A stretch of 64,000 nt of DNA from Geminicoccaceae bacterium (GCA_020638495.1 JACKIN010000006.1:165388-229387); one strand, 5' to 3'. Positions 25,891-34,213 are shown, numbered from the stretch's first letter. Notes: generated by a model not told the origin, from the sequence alone. Program-made: numbers and translations.

Positions 25891-25951
25891 GGTGTCACCT
25901 TTCGTGGTCCGGTCCGGTCTGGCCCAGAGATGGCGTCGCGCTGCACCAGCC

Positions 25952-27094
25952 TCAAGCCGGAACATCCTCGAGCGAGGCAACGATCAGCCAGTCGACCACG
26001 GCGCGCCTCGCCTCCGCCGCATCCGCACCGGCGGCGATCGCCGCGTGATGGACGCGAAGCTGGTGGTCGGCGCTGGTGCCGGTGGCCACGATCTCGGGCA
26101 CGCGCTCGAGCTCGGCGAGGCAGCCGAGCTCCCTGGCCTCGTCGCGCAGGAGGTCGACCAGCTCCGCCATGAGGTCGCCGAACGGCACCAGCGCCCGGCG
26201 GCCCAGATCGGCGAGCGTGCCGCTCGTGCCGTAGCGCTGGGCGCGCCACTTGTTCTCCTGCAGCAGCACCAGGGGATAGCGTCGCCAGGTCTGGTTCTGG
26301 GAGCGCAGCCGAAAGAGCAGGGCGAGCAGCGACTGGTAGATGGCGGCGATGGTGATCGCATCCTCGAGGCGCGTGCAGACGTCGCAGATTCGCATCTCCA
26401 GCGTCGGGTGCCTGGCACTGGGACGGATATCCCACCAGATCTTGGTCGGGTCGTCGCAGATGCCGGTCTCGGCCATGACCGCGAGCAGGCGCTGGTAGTC
26501 GGCGAAGCTCTCGAAGGGCTCGGGAATGCCGGAGCGCGGCAGGTCGCCGAAGATCGTCGGGCGGAACGCCTTGAGCCCGGTGTCCTGACCCTCCCAGAAG
26601 GGCGAGGAGGTGCTCAGCGCCAGCAAATGCGGCAGAAAATAGGCGGTCTGGTTCATCAGGTCGATGCGCAGCTCGTCGTCCTCGACCCCGGCATGGATGT
26701 GCATGCCGCAGACCACCAGCCGGCGGGCCAGCGCCTGGAAATCCTCGGTCAGGAGGCGGTAGCGGTCCAGATCGACGCTGCGCTGCTCGCGCCAGCTCGC
26801 CGCGGGGTGGGTGGAGACCGCGAGCAGCGCCAGGTCGAACTCGGCGGCACAATCGGCGATGGTCCGCCTGAGTCCGGCGAGCTCGCGCCTGACGCTCGCC
26901 ACGTCCGGACAGACCGACGTGCCGATCTCCACCTGCGCCTGCAGCAGTTCGTGCGTCACCTGCGGCCCCAAAGCTTCCTGGCAGGCGGCCATGAAGCCGT
27001 CGGGCGGGCTGATCGCGAGGGCGCCGGTCGCCCGCTCGACCAGGAGATACTCCTCCTCTACCCCAAGGGTGAGATGTGGCCGGCGTGGCGCCAT
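25952..27094 (-). CDS. YbdK-family carboxylate-amine ligase (GCS2 type)
   Basis: A 380-residue member of the glutamate-cysteine ligase 2 superfamily. It opens with LTLGVEEEYLLVE, whose glutamates belong to the ATP/metal site. Further family blocks are CGMHIHAGVEDDELRIDLMN, TSSPFWEGQDTGLKAFRP and EMRICDVCTRLEDAITIAA. YbdK has weak gamma-glutamylcysteine ligase activity, and the physiological product of most relatives is not established. The first 37 bases overlap the end of the N-formylglutamate amidohydrolase-like gene, so the two are translationally linked. Confidence 0.9.
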   Translation of the reverse strand: MAPRRPHLTLGVEEEYLLVERATGALAISPPDGFMAACQEALGPQVTHELLQAQVEIGTSVCPDVASVRRELAGLRRTIADCAAEFDLALLAVSTHPAASWREQRSVDLDRYRLLTEDFQALARRLVVCGMHIHAGVEDDELRIDLMNQTAYFLPHLLALSTSSPFWEGQDTGLKAFRPTIFGDLPRSGIPEPFESFADYQRLLAVMAETGICDDPTKIWWDIRPSARHPTLEMRICDVCTRLEDAITIAAIYQSLLALLFRLRSQNQTWRRYPLVLLQENKWRAQRYGTSGTLADLGRRALVPFGDLMAELVDLLRDEARELGCLAELERVPEIVATGTSADHQLRVHHAAIAAGADAAEARRAVVDWLIVASLEDVPA

Positions 27095-27906
27095 GCGCGG
27101 ATTCCCCCGGATTCTGGCAGGTTGTCGCCGTCGAAGATGGTGTAGAGCGCGGCATCGGCCAAAGCCGGCTCGAGGCAGTCCCCGATGAGCGTGGCATAGG
27201 CGGCCGCACCCCTCGCATCGGCGATCTCGTCCTGGCGGATCTCGAACATGATGTGTGGCAGGCGGGTGCGCTGGGCATGGAACGTGATGGTGAAGCCGAA
27301 CTCGCGCTGGCCCGAATAGGGCTGGTTGTCACCCACGAGCAGGTTCGGGCGGCGGCGCAATGCCTCGAGCACGGGTCCCGCGAGCCGCCGGTCGCCGCGC
27401 CAGAGGACGCCGATCGGCCAGGGCCGGTCCTCGCCGTTCAGATGCGGGGTGAAGCTGTGCACCGCGACCAGCACCGGGATCCGCCCGCCGCGGCGAAAAC
27501 GCGCTATGCCACGGGCGATGGCACGGTGATAGGGAAGGAAGTAGTCACGGATGCGGCGGTCGACCTCGCTCTCGTCGAGGCCCTCGTTGCCCGGCACGAC
27601 GCAGCCGTCGCTGACCGCCGGGATCGAGGTCGGGGTGCGCGGCCGGCGGTTGACGTCGATCACCAGCCGGGAGACGTGGTTGAGCAGGGCCGTGGCGCCG
27701 AGCCGGCTGGCGAGCCTTCTGGTCACCGCAGCCGCCCCGATGTCCCAGCCGATATGCCGGGTCAGGTTGTCTCGGCTGATGCCGAGGTCGCCGACCGCCC
27801 TGGGCACCTCGTGACCGGCATGGTCGCAAAGCAGGAGGGCGGGCCGATCGCCACCCTTGATGATTTCGACGGGCTCGCTGGGACAGGGCTCGACAGGCTT
27901 GCTCAT
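27058..27906 (-). CDS. N-formylglutamate amidohydrolase family protein
   Basis: A 282-residue protein from the ATG at 27906. Family landmarks are LLCDHAGHEVPRAVGDLGIS, HIGWDIGAAAVTRRLASRLG, SRLVIDVNRRPRTPTSIP and VHSFTPHLNGEDRPWPIGVL. HutG-type members hydrolyse N-formyl-L-glutamate in histidine breakdown, but no hut genes are nearby and many relatives act outside that pathway. It overlaps the YbdK-type ligase in a two-gene operon, which hints at joint action on a gamma-glutamyl or acyl-amino compound. That is inference. Confidence 0.88.
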   Translation of the reverse strand: MSKPVEPCPSEPVEIIKGGDRPALLLCDHAGHEVPRAVGDLGISRDNLTRHIGWDIGAAAVTRRLASRLGATALLNHVSRLVIDVNRRPRTPTSIPAVSDGCVVPGNEGLDESEVDRRIRDYFLPYHRAIARGIARFRRGGRIPVLVAVHSFTPHLNGEDRPWPIGVLWRGDRRLAGPVLEALRRRPNLLVGDNQPYSGQREFGFTITFHAQRTRLPHIMFEIRQDEIADARGAAAYATLIGDCLEPALADAALYTIFDGDNLPESGGIRAWRHAGHISPLG

Positions 27907-27992
27907 GGCCCTGCTGTAGCCTGCCCGCGGCCGGTCCGCCAAGGCGCGCCGGGGACGCAGGGTGCTGCCGTCACCATTGGGCCGGGGCGAGG

Positions 27993-29261
27993 GTGATGCG
28001 GTCAAGCCAGGGCAGGGCGTGGCTGGTCTGGTCGGTCGCGGCCGGCTGCTACGCCTACGGCTTCTTCCAGCGTGTCGCACCGTCGGTCATCGTCGACGAC
28101 CTGATGACCGCCTTTGCTCTCGACGCGACGCTGCTCGGCACGCTCTCGGCCGCCTACTTCTACACCTACGCCGCCCTGCAGATTCCGCTGGGCGTGCTGA
28201 TCGACCGCTTCGGCCCGCGCCGGCTCCTGCTCCTCGGCGCCATCCTCGCCGCCCTCGGCGGCACGCTCTTCGCGCTGGCTGGCGGGCTGGCCACGGCACT
28301 CCTTGCCCGCGGCCTGATCGGCGCCGGGGTCGGCGTCGCCTATATCGCCACGCTGAAGCTGGTCGGCGCCTGGTTCCCGCTCCATCGCTTCGGCCTCCTC
28401 GCCGGGCTCACCCTCGCCGCCGGCACACTCGGGGCGATCGGCGCGCAGCTGCCGCTGGCCCTCGCCGTCGGCACCTTCGGCTGGCGGCCCGTGTTGCTCG
28501 TCGTCGGCATCGCCGCACTGGCGCTCGCCGGGCTCGTCCTCGCCGTCGTCCGCGATCGGCCGCCCGGGACCGAAGCGCCGAGTGGCACAACGCCTCCCGC
28601 CACCCACGCGCTCGGCCTCGCCGGCATGCTGGCGAGGCGCGAGACCTGGATGCTCGTCCTGATCACCGGCCTTACCGGCGCGCCCATCCTCGCCTTCGCC
28701 GGGCTCTGGGGCGTGCCCTACCTCGTCCAGGTGCATGGGCTCGACCGCACGGCGGCGGCGAGCCTCACTTCGGTGATGCTGGTGAGCTGGGCGGTCGGCG
28801 GGCCGGCGCTCGGTGCGCTGGCCGACCGGCTCGGCCGCCGGTCGTCCCTGATCCTCGTGATCGCCGCCGCCAACTGCCTGCTCTGGCTGCCCCTGGCCCT
28901 GATACCCGACTTGCCGCTGGTGCTCGTCGTGCCGCTGACCGCAGCGCTCGGCTTCGGCGGCGGTGGCATGATCGTCGCCTTCGCCGTGGTGCGCAGCGTC
29001 TTCGGCGTGACCGCGGCCGGCCGGGCGCTCGGCATCGTCAACAGTGCCGTCCTGCTCTTCGGCGCGGGCATGCAGACCGCCTTCGGCGCCATGCTGGATG
29101 CGCGCTGGAACGGTGCGACCGCCGGCGGCACGCGGCTCTACGATGCAGCGGCTTTCGGCGCCGGCTTCGTCCTCTGCGTCGTCGCCGCGGCGATCGTCGT
29201 GATTGCCGGGCTCGGCCTGCGTGCCGCGGAGCGGCAACACGATGCCGTCATCGGGCGCTGA
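27993..29261 (+). CDS. MFS transporter
   Basis: A 422-residue twelve-segment permease. The start is either GTG at 27993 or the ATG directly after it; GGGGCGAGGG upstream serves both. The typical loop after segment 2 is GVLIDRFGPRRLLLLGAILA and its second-half counterpart is ALADRLGRRSSLILVIAAAN. The segment RVAPSVIVDDLMTAF after the first helix is common in the group of sugar-acid and phosphonate-like MFS carriers, but the cargo is not identifiable. It is divergent from the N-formylglutamate amidohydrolase-like gene. Confidence 0.87.
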   Translation: MMRSSQGRAWLVWSVAAGCYAYGFFQRVAPSVIVDDLMTAFALDATLLGTLSAAYFYTYAALQIPLGVLIDRFGPRRLLLLGAILAALGGTLFALAGGLATALLARGLIGAGVGVAYIATLKLVGAWFPLHRFGLLAGLTLAAGTLGAIGAQLPLALAVGTFGWRPVLLVVGIAALALAGLVLAVVRDRPPGTEAPSGTTPPATHALGLAGMLARRETWMLVLITGLTGAPILAFAGLWGVPYLVQVHGLDRTAAASLTSVMLVSWAVGGPALGALADRLGRRSSLILVIAAANCLLWLPLALIPDLPLVLVVPLTAALGFGGGGMIVAFAVVRSVFGVTAAGRALGIVNSAVLLFGAGMQTAFGAMLDARWNGATAGGTRLYDAAAFGAGFVLCVVAAAIVVIAGLGLRAAERQHDAVIGR

Positions 29262-29379
29262 GGCGTTGCGAAATTGATGAATTCGTAAGAATGCCGTGAT
29301 AGACGACATTCGCGTCAGACGGGAACTGGCGCCAGCACCGGAAGTTGGATTAAAAGGGTGATACCTGACGGATCGAACG

Positions 29380-29907
29380 ATGCGACGGCGTGATCTCGTC
29401 GGTGGACTGGCGCTTGCCGCCTGCGGGCTCGGGACCGGCCAGGCTCTGGCGGCCGCACCGGCCCGCCGGCCGTTTCGCGGCCGCGTGGACGAGCTGCGCG
29501 TGGTCAAGCACGAGCGCCGGCTCTACGGCTATGCCGGCGGCGTCGAGGTGCTCACCATGAACGTGGCGCTCGGCATTCAGCCGCGCGGCCCGAAGACGAG
29601 GGAAGGCGACGGCCGCACGCCGGAAGGTCGCTATTCCATCATCGCCGCCCGGCCCGACAGCGACTACTATCGCTCGCTCCTGATCTCCTATCCGAACGCC
29701 GAGGACAAGGCCCGGGCCAGGGCGGCAGGAGTCAGGCCCGGCGGGCAGATCATGCTCCACGGGCTCGACCCGGCGATCGGGGCCGTGTGGCGCGACCGCC
29801 ACTGGATGTTCAACTGGACCAACGGCTGTGTCGCCGTGACCAATGCCGAGATGGACGTGCTCTGGGGGAGTGTTGCGCTGGGCACACCGATCGAGATCCT
29901 CGCATGA
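29380..29907 (+). CDS. L,D-transpeptidase family protein (YafK-like)
   Basis: A 175-residue exported protein. Residues 1-25 look like a signal peptide (RRRDLVGGLALAACGLG, ending near ALAA/A). The YkuD catalytic domain covers nearly all the rest, with His127 in MLHGLD and the nucleophile Cys150 in NWTNGCVAVTNAEMD. The usual S-H-G-C is replaced by T-N-G-C, as in YafK-type members. Such enzymes cut or form bonds to the meso-diaminopimelate of peptidoglycan; YafK (DpaA) releases Lpp from it in E. coli. The next two genes are a small lipoprotein and a second transpeptidase, so a role in attaching or detaching that lipoprotein is plausible. Confidence 0.87.
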   Translation: MRRRDLVGGLALAACGLGTGQALAAAPARRPFRGRVDELRVVKHERRLYGYAGGVEVLTMNVALGIQPRGPKTREGDGRTPEGRYSIIAARPDSDYYRSLLISYPNAEDKARARAAGVRPGGQIMLHGLDPAIGAVWRDRHWMFNWTNGCVAVTNAEMDVLWGSVALGTPIEILA

Positions 29908-29918
29908 AACCGGTGGAC

Positions 29919-29937
29919 GTTCTTCTACCGGAAGAAC
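29919..29937 (+). terminator. hairpin after the first transpeptidase gene
   Basis: GTTCTTC (29919-29925) and GAAGAAC (29931-29937) are perfect inverted arms around TACCG, 12 bases after the stop codon at 29907. The stem is followed by AATTGCC without a T-run, so termination may be weak. It lies just upstream of the proposed lipoprotein promoter. Confidence 0.5.
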
Positions 29938-29972
29938 AATTGCCTATAGTGCGGCTGCTCCTGTGCAGGAGC
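29923..29972 (+). promoter_or_regulatory. promoter and 5' stem-loop of the lipoprotein gene
   Basis: TATAGT at 29945-29950 is a good -10 element, with TTCTAC at 29923-29928 as a weaker -35 at 16 bases. Transcription would then begin near 29957. The transcript would open with GCTCCTG-TG-CAGGAGC (29957-29972), a perfect seven-pair hairpin, followed by about 90 bases of leader before the ATG at 30062. Stem-loops at the very 5' end are known to stabilise abundant outer-membrane protein mRNAs. Assignment rests on pattern matching only. Confidence 0.45.
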
Positions 29973-30061
29973 TCAACCAGAAGGGGGAATGGCGCGCGCG
30001 ACACGGTTCGCGGGCATCCCTTGCCGAAACACGATTTGCCAACGTCGAGGAGAAGACAGAG

Positions 30062-30322
30062 ATGACCAACCGCTTCATGATGACGAGTGCCGCCGTCGGC
30101 CTGCTGCTGGCGCTCGGCGCCTGCAGCAACAGCAATGAGATGGATGCCATGAAGTCGCAGATCGCCAGTGCCCAGGCGACCGCGAATGCGGCCGACCAGA
30201 AGGCCACGCAGGCGCTCGCCGAGGCGCAGGCCGCCTCCGCCGCCGCCGACCTCGCGGCTGCCGATGCCGCCGAGGCGAGCCGCAAGGCCGACGAGATCTT
30301 CCGCGCCGGCCTGCGCAAATAG
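30062..30322 (+). CDS. Lpp/OprI-like alanine-zipper murein lipoprotein
   Basis: An 86-residue lipoprotein. A short signal peptide ends in the lipobox LGAC with Cys21 as the lipidated residue. The mature part is a continuous helix rich in Ala at heptad positions (QATANAADQKATQALAEAQA and on through AADAAEASRKADEIF). It ends in LRK, with lysine as the last residue. Lpp of E. coli is joined to peptidoglycan through exactly such a C-terminal lysine by L,D-transpeptidases, and OprI of Pseudomonas has the same Ala-rich helix. L,D-transpeptidase genes lie directly on both sides. Start: AGGAGAAGACAGAG precedes the ATG. I infer an outer-membrane tether. Confidence 0.85.
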   Translation: MTNRFMMTSAAVGLLLALGACSNSNEMDAMKSQIASAQATANAADQKATQALAEAQAASAAADLAAADAAEASRKADEIFRAGLRK

Positions 30323-30347
30323 CGGCAGGGCGACGGAGCTTCATGGC

Positions 30348-31400
30348 ATGAGTGGACGAACCCCGATCGAGGCGGGCCATGCTCGAGCGGCCGGGCGTTC
30401 GTCCACGACCGCGCTCGCGCGGCGGCAGCTGCTGGCCGGTGCTGCCGGTTGCGCCGCGCTGGCGCTGGCCTCGCCCGCCAGAGCGGCCGTGCCGACGGCA
30501 CTGCCGCTGGCGACGGGCGATATCGTCGGCCAGCTGACCTATCTCGTGACCGACGGCAAGAAGACGCTGATCGATCTCGCCGTCGAGCGTGACCTCGGCA
30601 TTCTCAGCATTTCGGCGGTCAATCAGGGAGTCGATGTTTGGGTCCCGGGACCCGAGCGGCTGGTCACCCTGCCGACCGCCCATGTCCTGCCCGAGCACCA
30701 ACGCCTGGGCATCATCGTCAATCTCGCCGAGTTTCGCCTCTATTTTTTCCCGACGCCGGACGCCCCGCCCATCGTCCACACGATCGGCATCGGCCGCGAC
30801 GGCTTCTCGACGCCGCTGGGCCCGACGACCGTTGTCCGCAAGCAGGCGAACCCGACCTGGTACCCGACCGAATCCACGCGCGCCGACCGGCCCGACCTGC
30901 CGTCCGCGGTGCCTTCCGGCCCCGACAACCCGCTCGGCCTCTTCGCGCTCTATCTGGGCTTTCCCACCTACCTGATCCACGGCACCAACAAGCCCTACGG
31001 CGTCGGTCGCAGGGTCAGCCGCGGCTGCATTCGCATGTACCCCTCGGGCGTCGCCTCGCTCTTCCAGCAGGTGCCGGTCGGCACGCCCGTGCGCATCATG
31101 AACGACCCGATCAAGCTCGGCTGGTCGGCCGGCGAGCTCTACATCGAGGTCCACCCGGACACCGAGCAGTTCGACCAGCTCGAGGTGGACTACCGCTTCA
31201 CCAGAAAGCCGCCACCCGACGTCGCCCCCCGCATCACCGCCAAGGCCGGCGCCGAGGCTGGCCGTCTCGCCTGGGACGTCATCGAGCGCGAGCTGGTCAA
31301 CCGCCAGGGCATCCCGGTGCAGATCACCCGCCCCGTCATGGCGAACGTCGAGAGTCGCTCGAAATCGAGCCTCCCGACCGGCTTCATCGGCCTCTACTGA
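30348..31400 (+). CDS. L,D-transpeptidase (ErfK/YbiS/YcfS/YnhG-like)
   Basis: A 350-residue periplasmic enzyme. The N-terminus has a twin-arginine-like segment (LARRQLLAGAAGCAALALAS), then mature sequence from about residue 47. A small domain near residues 60-110 carries the LysM-like phrase SISAVNQGVDVWVPG. The YkuD catalytic domain has His211 in LIHGTNKPYGVG and Ser224-Arg-Gly-Cys227 in VSRGCIRMYP, the full active-site motif. This arrangement matches the E. coli enzymes that attach Lpp to peptidoglycan. It starts 25 bases after the lipoprotein gene, so the two are probably one transcript, and the lipoprotein is its obvious candidate substrate. Confidence 0.92.
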   Translation: MSGRTPIEAGHARAAGRSSTTALARRQLLAGAAGCAALALASPARAAVPTALPLATGDIVGQLTYLVTDGKKTLIDLAVERDLGILSISAVNQGVDVWVPGPERLVTLPTAHVLPEHQRLGIIVNLAEFRLYFFPTPDAPPIVHTIGIGRDGFSTPLGPTTVVRKQANPTWYPTESTRADRPDLPSAVPSGPDNPLGLFALYLGFPTYLIHGTNKPYGVGRRVSRGCIRMYPSGVASLFQQVPVGTPVRIMNDPIKLGWSAGELYIEVHPDTEQFDQLEVDYRFTRKPPPDVAPRITAKAGAEAGRLAWDVIERELVNRQGIPVQITRPVMANVESRSKSSLPTGFIGLY

Positions 31401-31408
31401 GCACTCTC

Positions 31409-31429
31409 TGACGGCCGATCCGGCCGTCA
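31409..31429 (+). terminator. hairpin after the second transpeptidase gene
   Basis: TGACGGCCG (31409-31417) and CGGCCGTCA (31421-31429) form a perfect nine-pair stem with an ATC loop, eight bases after the stop codon. No T-run follows, which is common for terminators in very GC-rich genomes. Confidence 0.5.
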
Positions 31430-31520
31430 CCGGGAGCACTGCGTCACGCGGTCGCTCGCTGCGCCGCCGACAGGCCGCAGCCTTGCCGGGGTCCGCTGGA
31501 ACAATATGTGACCGCGGGCC

Positions 31521-32750
31521 ATGAAACGCTCGCTCCAAGACCGGCTGGCAATCCTCTCGGACGCCGCCAAATACGACGCCTCCTGCGCATCGAGCGGGGG
31601 CGAGAAGCGCGATTCGCGCAAGGGCGGCATCGGCTCCTCCGGCGGCAGCGGCATCTGCCACGCCTACACGCCCGACGGCCGCTGCGTCTCGCTGCTCAAG
31701 ATCCTGATGACCAATTTCTGCATCTTCGACTGCGCCTACTGCATCAACCGGGTCTCCAGCAACGTCGAGCGCGCGCGCTTCTCGGTCGACGAGGTCGTCA
31801 CGCTGACGCTCGAGTTCTATCGCCGCAATTTCGTCGAAGGGCTGTTCCTGTCGTCCGGCGTCATCCGCTCGCCCGACCAGACCATGGCGGACATGGTGCG
31901 GATCGTCCGCACCCTGCGCGAGGGGCACCAGTTCAAGGGCTACGTCCATCTGAAGACGATCCCCGATGCCGCGCCGGAGCTGATCGAAGAAGCGGGACGC
32001 TGGGCCGACCGCCTGTCGATCAACATCGAGCTGCCGCTCGATGCGAGCGTTCGCCGGCTCGCCCCCGAGAAGCGGCCGGAAACGATCCGCACCGCCATGG
32101 CCCAGGTGCGGCTCGCTCGCGAGGCGGCGCGCGAGAGAACGCATACCGGGCGCAAGGCGCCGCGCTTCGCCCCGGCCGGCCAGAGCACGCAGATGATCGT
32201 GGGGGCCGATGGCGCGGACGACGTGGCCATCCTCAATGCCTCGAGCCGACTCTACAGCGGCTACCGGCTCAAGCGGGTCTACTATTCCGCCTTCAGCCCC
32301 ATCCCCGACGCGTCGGCGGCGCTGCCCCTGGTCGAGCCGCCCCTGCTTCGCGAGCACCGGCTCTACCAGGCCGACTGGCTGATCCGCTTCTACGGCTTTT
32401 CCGCCGGGGAGATCGCGACCGGTGCCCTGGCCGGGCATCTCGATCTCCACGTCGATCCGAAGCTCGCCTGGGCACTGCAGCATCGCGCCGAGTTTCCCCT
32501 CGACGTGAACCGCGCCGCGCGCGACCGGCTGCTGCGCGTGCCGGGCTTTGGCGTGCGCACCGTCGACCGTATCCTCGAGGCGCGCCGCCACGGGCCCCTG
32601 CGGTTCGCCGATCTCGTCCGGATCGGCGCCTCGATGAGAAAGGCGCGCCCGTTCATCGACCTGCCCGACTGGTCGCCCGGCCGGCTGATCGACGATGCCC
32701 GCCTCAGGGCGCGCTTCGCCCCGCCGCCCGAGCAGTTGCGGCTGCTGTGA
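31521..32750 (+). CDS. putative DNA modification/repair radical SAM protein
   Basis: A 409-residue radical-SAM enzyme. The 4Fe-4S cluster cysteines are Cys67, Cys71 and Cys74 in FCIFDCAYCINR. Conserved family segments include KYDASCASSGG at the N-terminus and YSAFSPIPDASAALP in the middle. A helix-hairpin-helix DNA-binding motif (LLRVPGFGVRTVDRILEARR) lies near residues 333-352. This is the uncharacterised family that nearly always occurs beside a DUF4130 protein or DUF4130-UdgX fusion, as it does here with a four-base overlap (GTGA). The reaction is unknown; action on damaged or modified DNA is inferred from the HhH motif and partner. Confidence 0.92.
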   Translation: MKRSLQDRLAILSDAAKYDASCASSGGEKRDSRKGGIGSSGGSGICHAYTPDGRCVSLLKILMTNFCIFDCAYCINRVSSNVERARFSVDEVVTLTLEFYRRNFVEGLFLSSGVIRSPDQTMADMVRIVRTLREGHQFKGYVHLKTIPDAAPELIEEAGRWADRLSINIELPLDASVRRLAPEKRPETIRTAMAQVRLAREAARERTHTGRKAPRFAPAGQSTQMIVGADGADDVAILNASSRLYSGYRLKRVYYSAFSPIPDASAALPLVEPPLLREHRLYQADWLIRFYGFSAGEIATGALAGHLDLHVDPKLAWALQHRAEFPLDVNRAARDRLLRVPGFGVRTVDRILEARRHGPLRFADLVRIGASMRKARPFIDLPDWSPGRLIDDARLRARFAPPPEQLRLL

Positions 32751-34213
32751 GCTTCGTCGCCATGCTGCCGGACCGCGGCCTCCCCGCCGCCTGGCGCGCG
32801 CTCGCCCGCCGCGCCATCAGCCATCGCATTCCGCCGGACCGGATCGACTGGCAGGGCGGCGGCAATCTCTTCGCCGATTCGCCGCTGCCGACGGAGACCG
32901 GCCCGCACGAGGTCCGGGTAGGCCGGGCCTTCCTCGAGCTCGCCGGCTCGGTGCTCTGGCATTCGGCGCCCGAACGCTTCGACCTGCTCTACCAGGCACT
33001 CTGGCGCGTCGACCGCGGCGAGGGGGCACCCCTCTCCGCCGCCGATCCGCTCGGGCAGCGGCTCGGCCTGATGGCGAAGGCCGTGGGGCGCGACATCCAC
33101 AAGATGCATGCCTTCGTCCGTTTCCGCGAGCTTCCCACCGACGGCAGGCGGCGCAGCTTCGGCGCCTGGTTCGAGCCGGCGCACAACACGCTGGAGCCGG
33201 GCTCGACCTTCTTCGTCAAGCGCTTCGCCGACATGGACTGGCTCATCGCGACGCCGGGACTCACCGCCCGCTACGCCGCTGGCCGGCTCTCCTTCGAGCC
33301 GGGCGGGCAGCGCCCCGACCTGCCGGACGACGCCTCGGCGGCGCTCTGGGCCACCTATTTCGCCAGCATCTTCAACCCGGCGCGCATCAAGCTCGGGGCC
33401 ATGCGCGCCGAGATGCCGAAGAAATACTGGAAGAACCTCCCCGAGACCCGCCACATCCCCGCCATGCTCGCCGATGCCGAGGCCCGGGTCGAGCGGATGC
33501 GCGAAGCGGGCGCAACGCCGCCGCGCCCCGGTGCCGGGGCGGTCTCGACGCGCTATCGCGCCACCATGCCCGCACCCGCCGATCTGCCCGCCACGCTCTG
33601 CGAGGCACGCGAGGCTGCCATGCAGTGCCGCCGCTGCGGCCTCTGCGAGGCCGCGACGCAGACGGTCTGGGGCGAGGGCGATTCAAGCGCCCGGCTCATG
33701 ATCGTCGGCGAGCAGCCCGGCGATCGGGAGGATCTCGCCGGCCGCCCCTTCGTCGGCCCGGCGGGCCGCCTGCTCCGCGAGGCGATGCGCGGGGTCGAGC
33801 TCGATCCCGACGCCGTCTGGCTGACCAATGCCGTCAAGCACTTCAAGTTCTCGTCGCGCGGCAAGCGGCGCATCCACCAGAAGCCGGACCGGAGAGAGAT
33901 CGAGCATTGCCGCTGGTGGCTGGGCCTCGAGCTGGCCCTGGTCCGGCCGCGTCTCGCCCTGGCCCTCGGCGCGACGGCAGCCTTGGCGCTCACCGGTGAC
34001 AGCCGGCCGCTGGCGTCACGGCGCGGCACGATCGAGACCGGGCTGCATGGTGGCCCCGTCCTGCTCACCTGGCATCCGTCCCATATCCTGCGCATGCCCG
34101 ACCGGGCCGGGCAGACGCGGCTGCGCCATGAGCTGGAAGCGGACCTGGCCGCCGGTCGTCGCCACGTGGCCGCCGCTGCAAGGCAATCGACGGCGCTGCT
34201 CACGGCCGACTGA
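32747..34213 (+). CDS. UdgX family uracil-DNA glycosylase fused to an N-terminal DUF4130 domain
   Basis: A 488-residue fusion. Residues 1 to about 260 form the DUF4130 part (GSVLWHSAPERFDLLYQALW, GRDIHKMHAFVRFRE). From about 275 comes the glycosylase: Cys294, Cys297 and Cys300 in QCRRCGLCEAA as Fe-S ligands, the water-activating motif GEQPGDREDLAGRPFVGPAG (321-340), and the UdgX-specific loop GKRRIHQKP with His377. In mycobacterial UdgX the matching His becomes covalently joined to the DNA after uracil is excised. The late LTWHPSHILR is the usual HPSP-type motif in changed form. I use the GTG at 32747 because it overlaps the partner's stop; an ATG at 32762 is possible. Confidence 0.93.
   Translation: MSFVAMLPDRGLPAAWRALARRAISHRIPPDRIDWQGGGNLFADSPLPTETGPHEVRVGRAFLELAGSVLWHSAPERFDLLYQALWRVDRGEGAPLSAADPLGQRLGLMAKAVGRDIHKMHAFVRFRELPTDGRRRSFGAWFEPAHNTLEPGSTFFVKRFADMDWLIATPGLTARYAAGRLSFEPGGQRPDLPDDASAALWATYFASIFNPARIKLGAMRAEMPKKYWKNLPETRHIPAMLADAEARVERMREAGATPPRPGAGAVSTRYRATMPAPADLPATLCEAREAAMQCRRCGLCEAATQTVWGEGDSSARLMIVGEQPGDREDLAGRPFVGPAGRLLREAMRGVELDPDAVWLTNAVKHFKFSSRGKRRIHQKPDRREIEHCRWWLGLELALVRPRLALALGATAALALTGDSRPLASRRGTIETGLHGGPVLLTWHPSHILRMPDRAGQTRLRHELEADLAAGRRHVAAAARQSTALLTAD

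Noticed and set aside
29989..30061. Possible leader peptide starting at ATG 29989 behind AGAAGGGGGA
   Set aside because: The upstream sequence is a good ribosome-binding site, but the frame runs past the lipoprotein start into its coding region and has no attenuation-like codon run; kept only as a remark.
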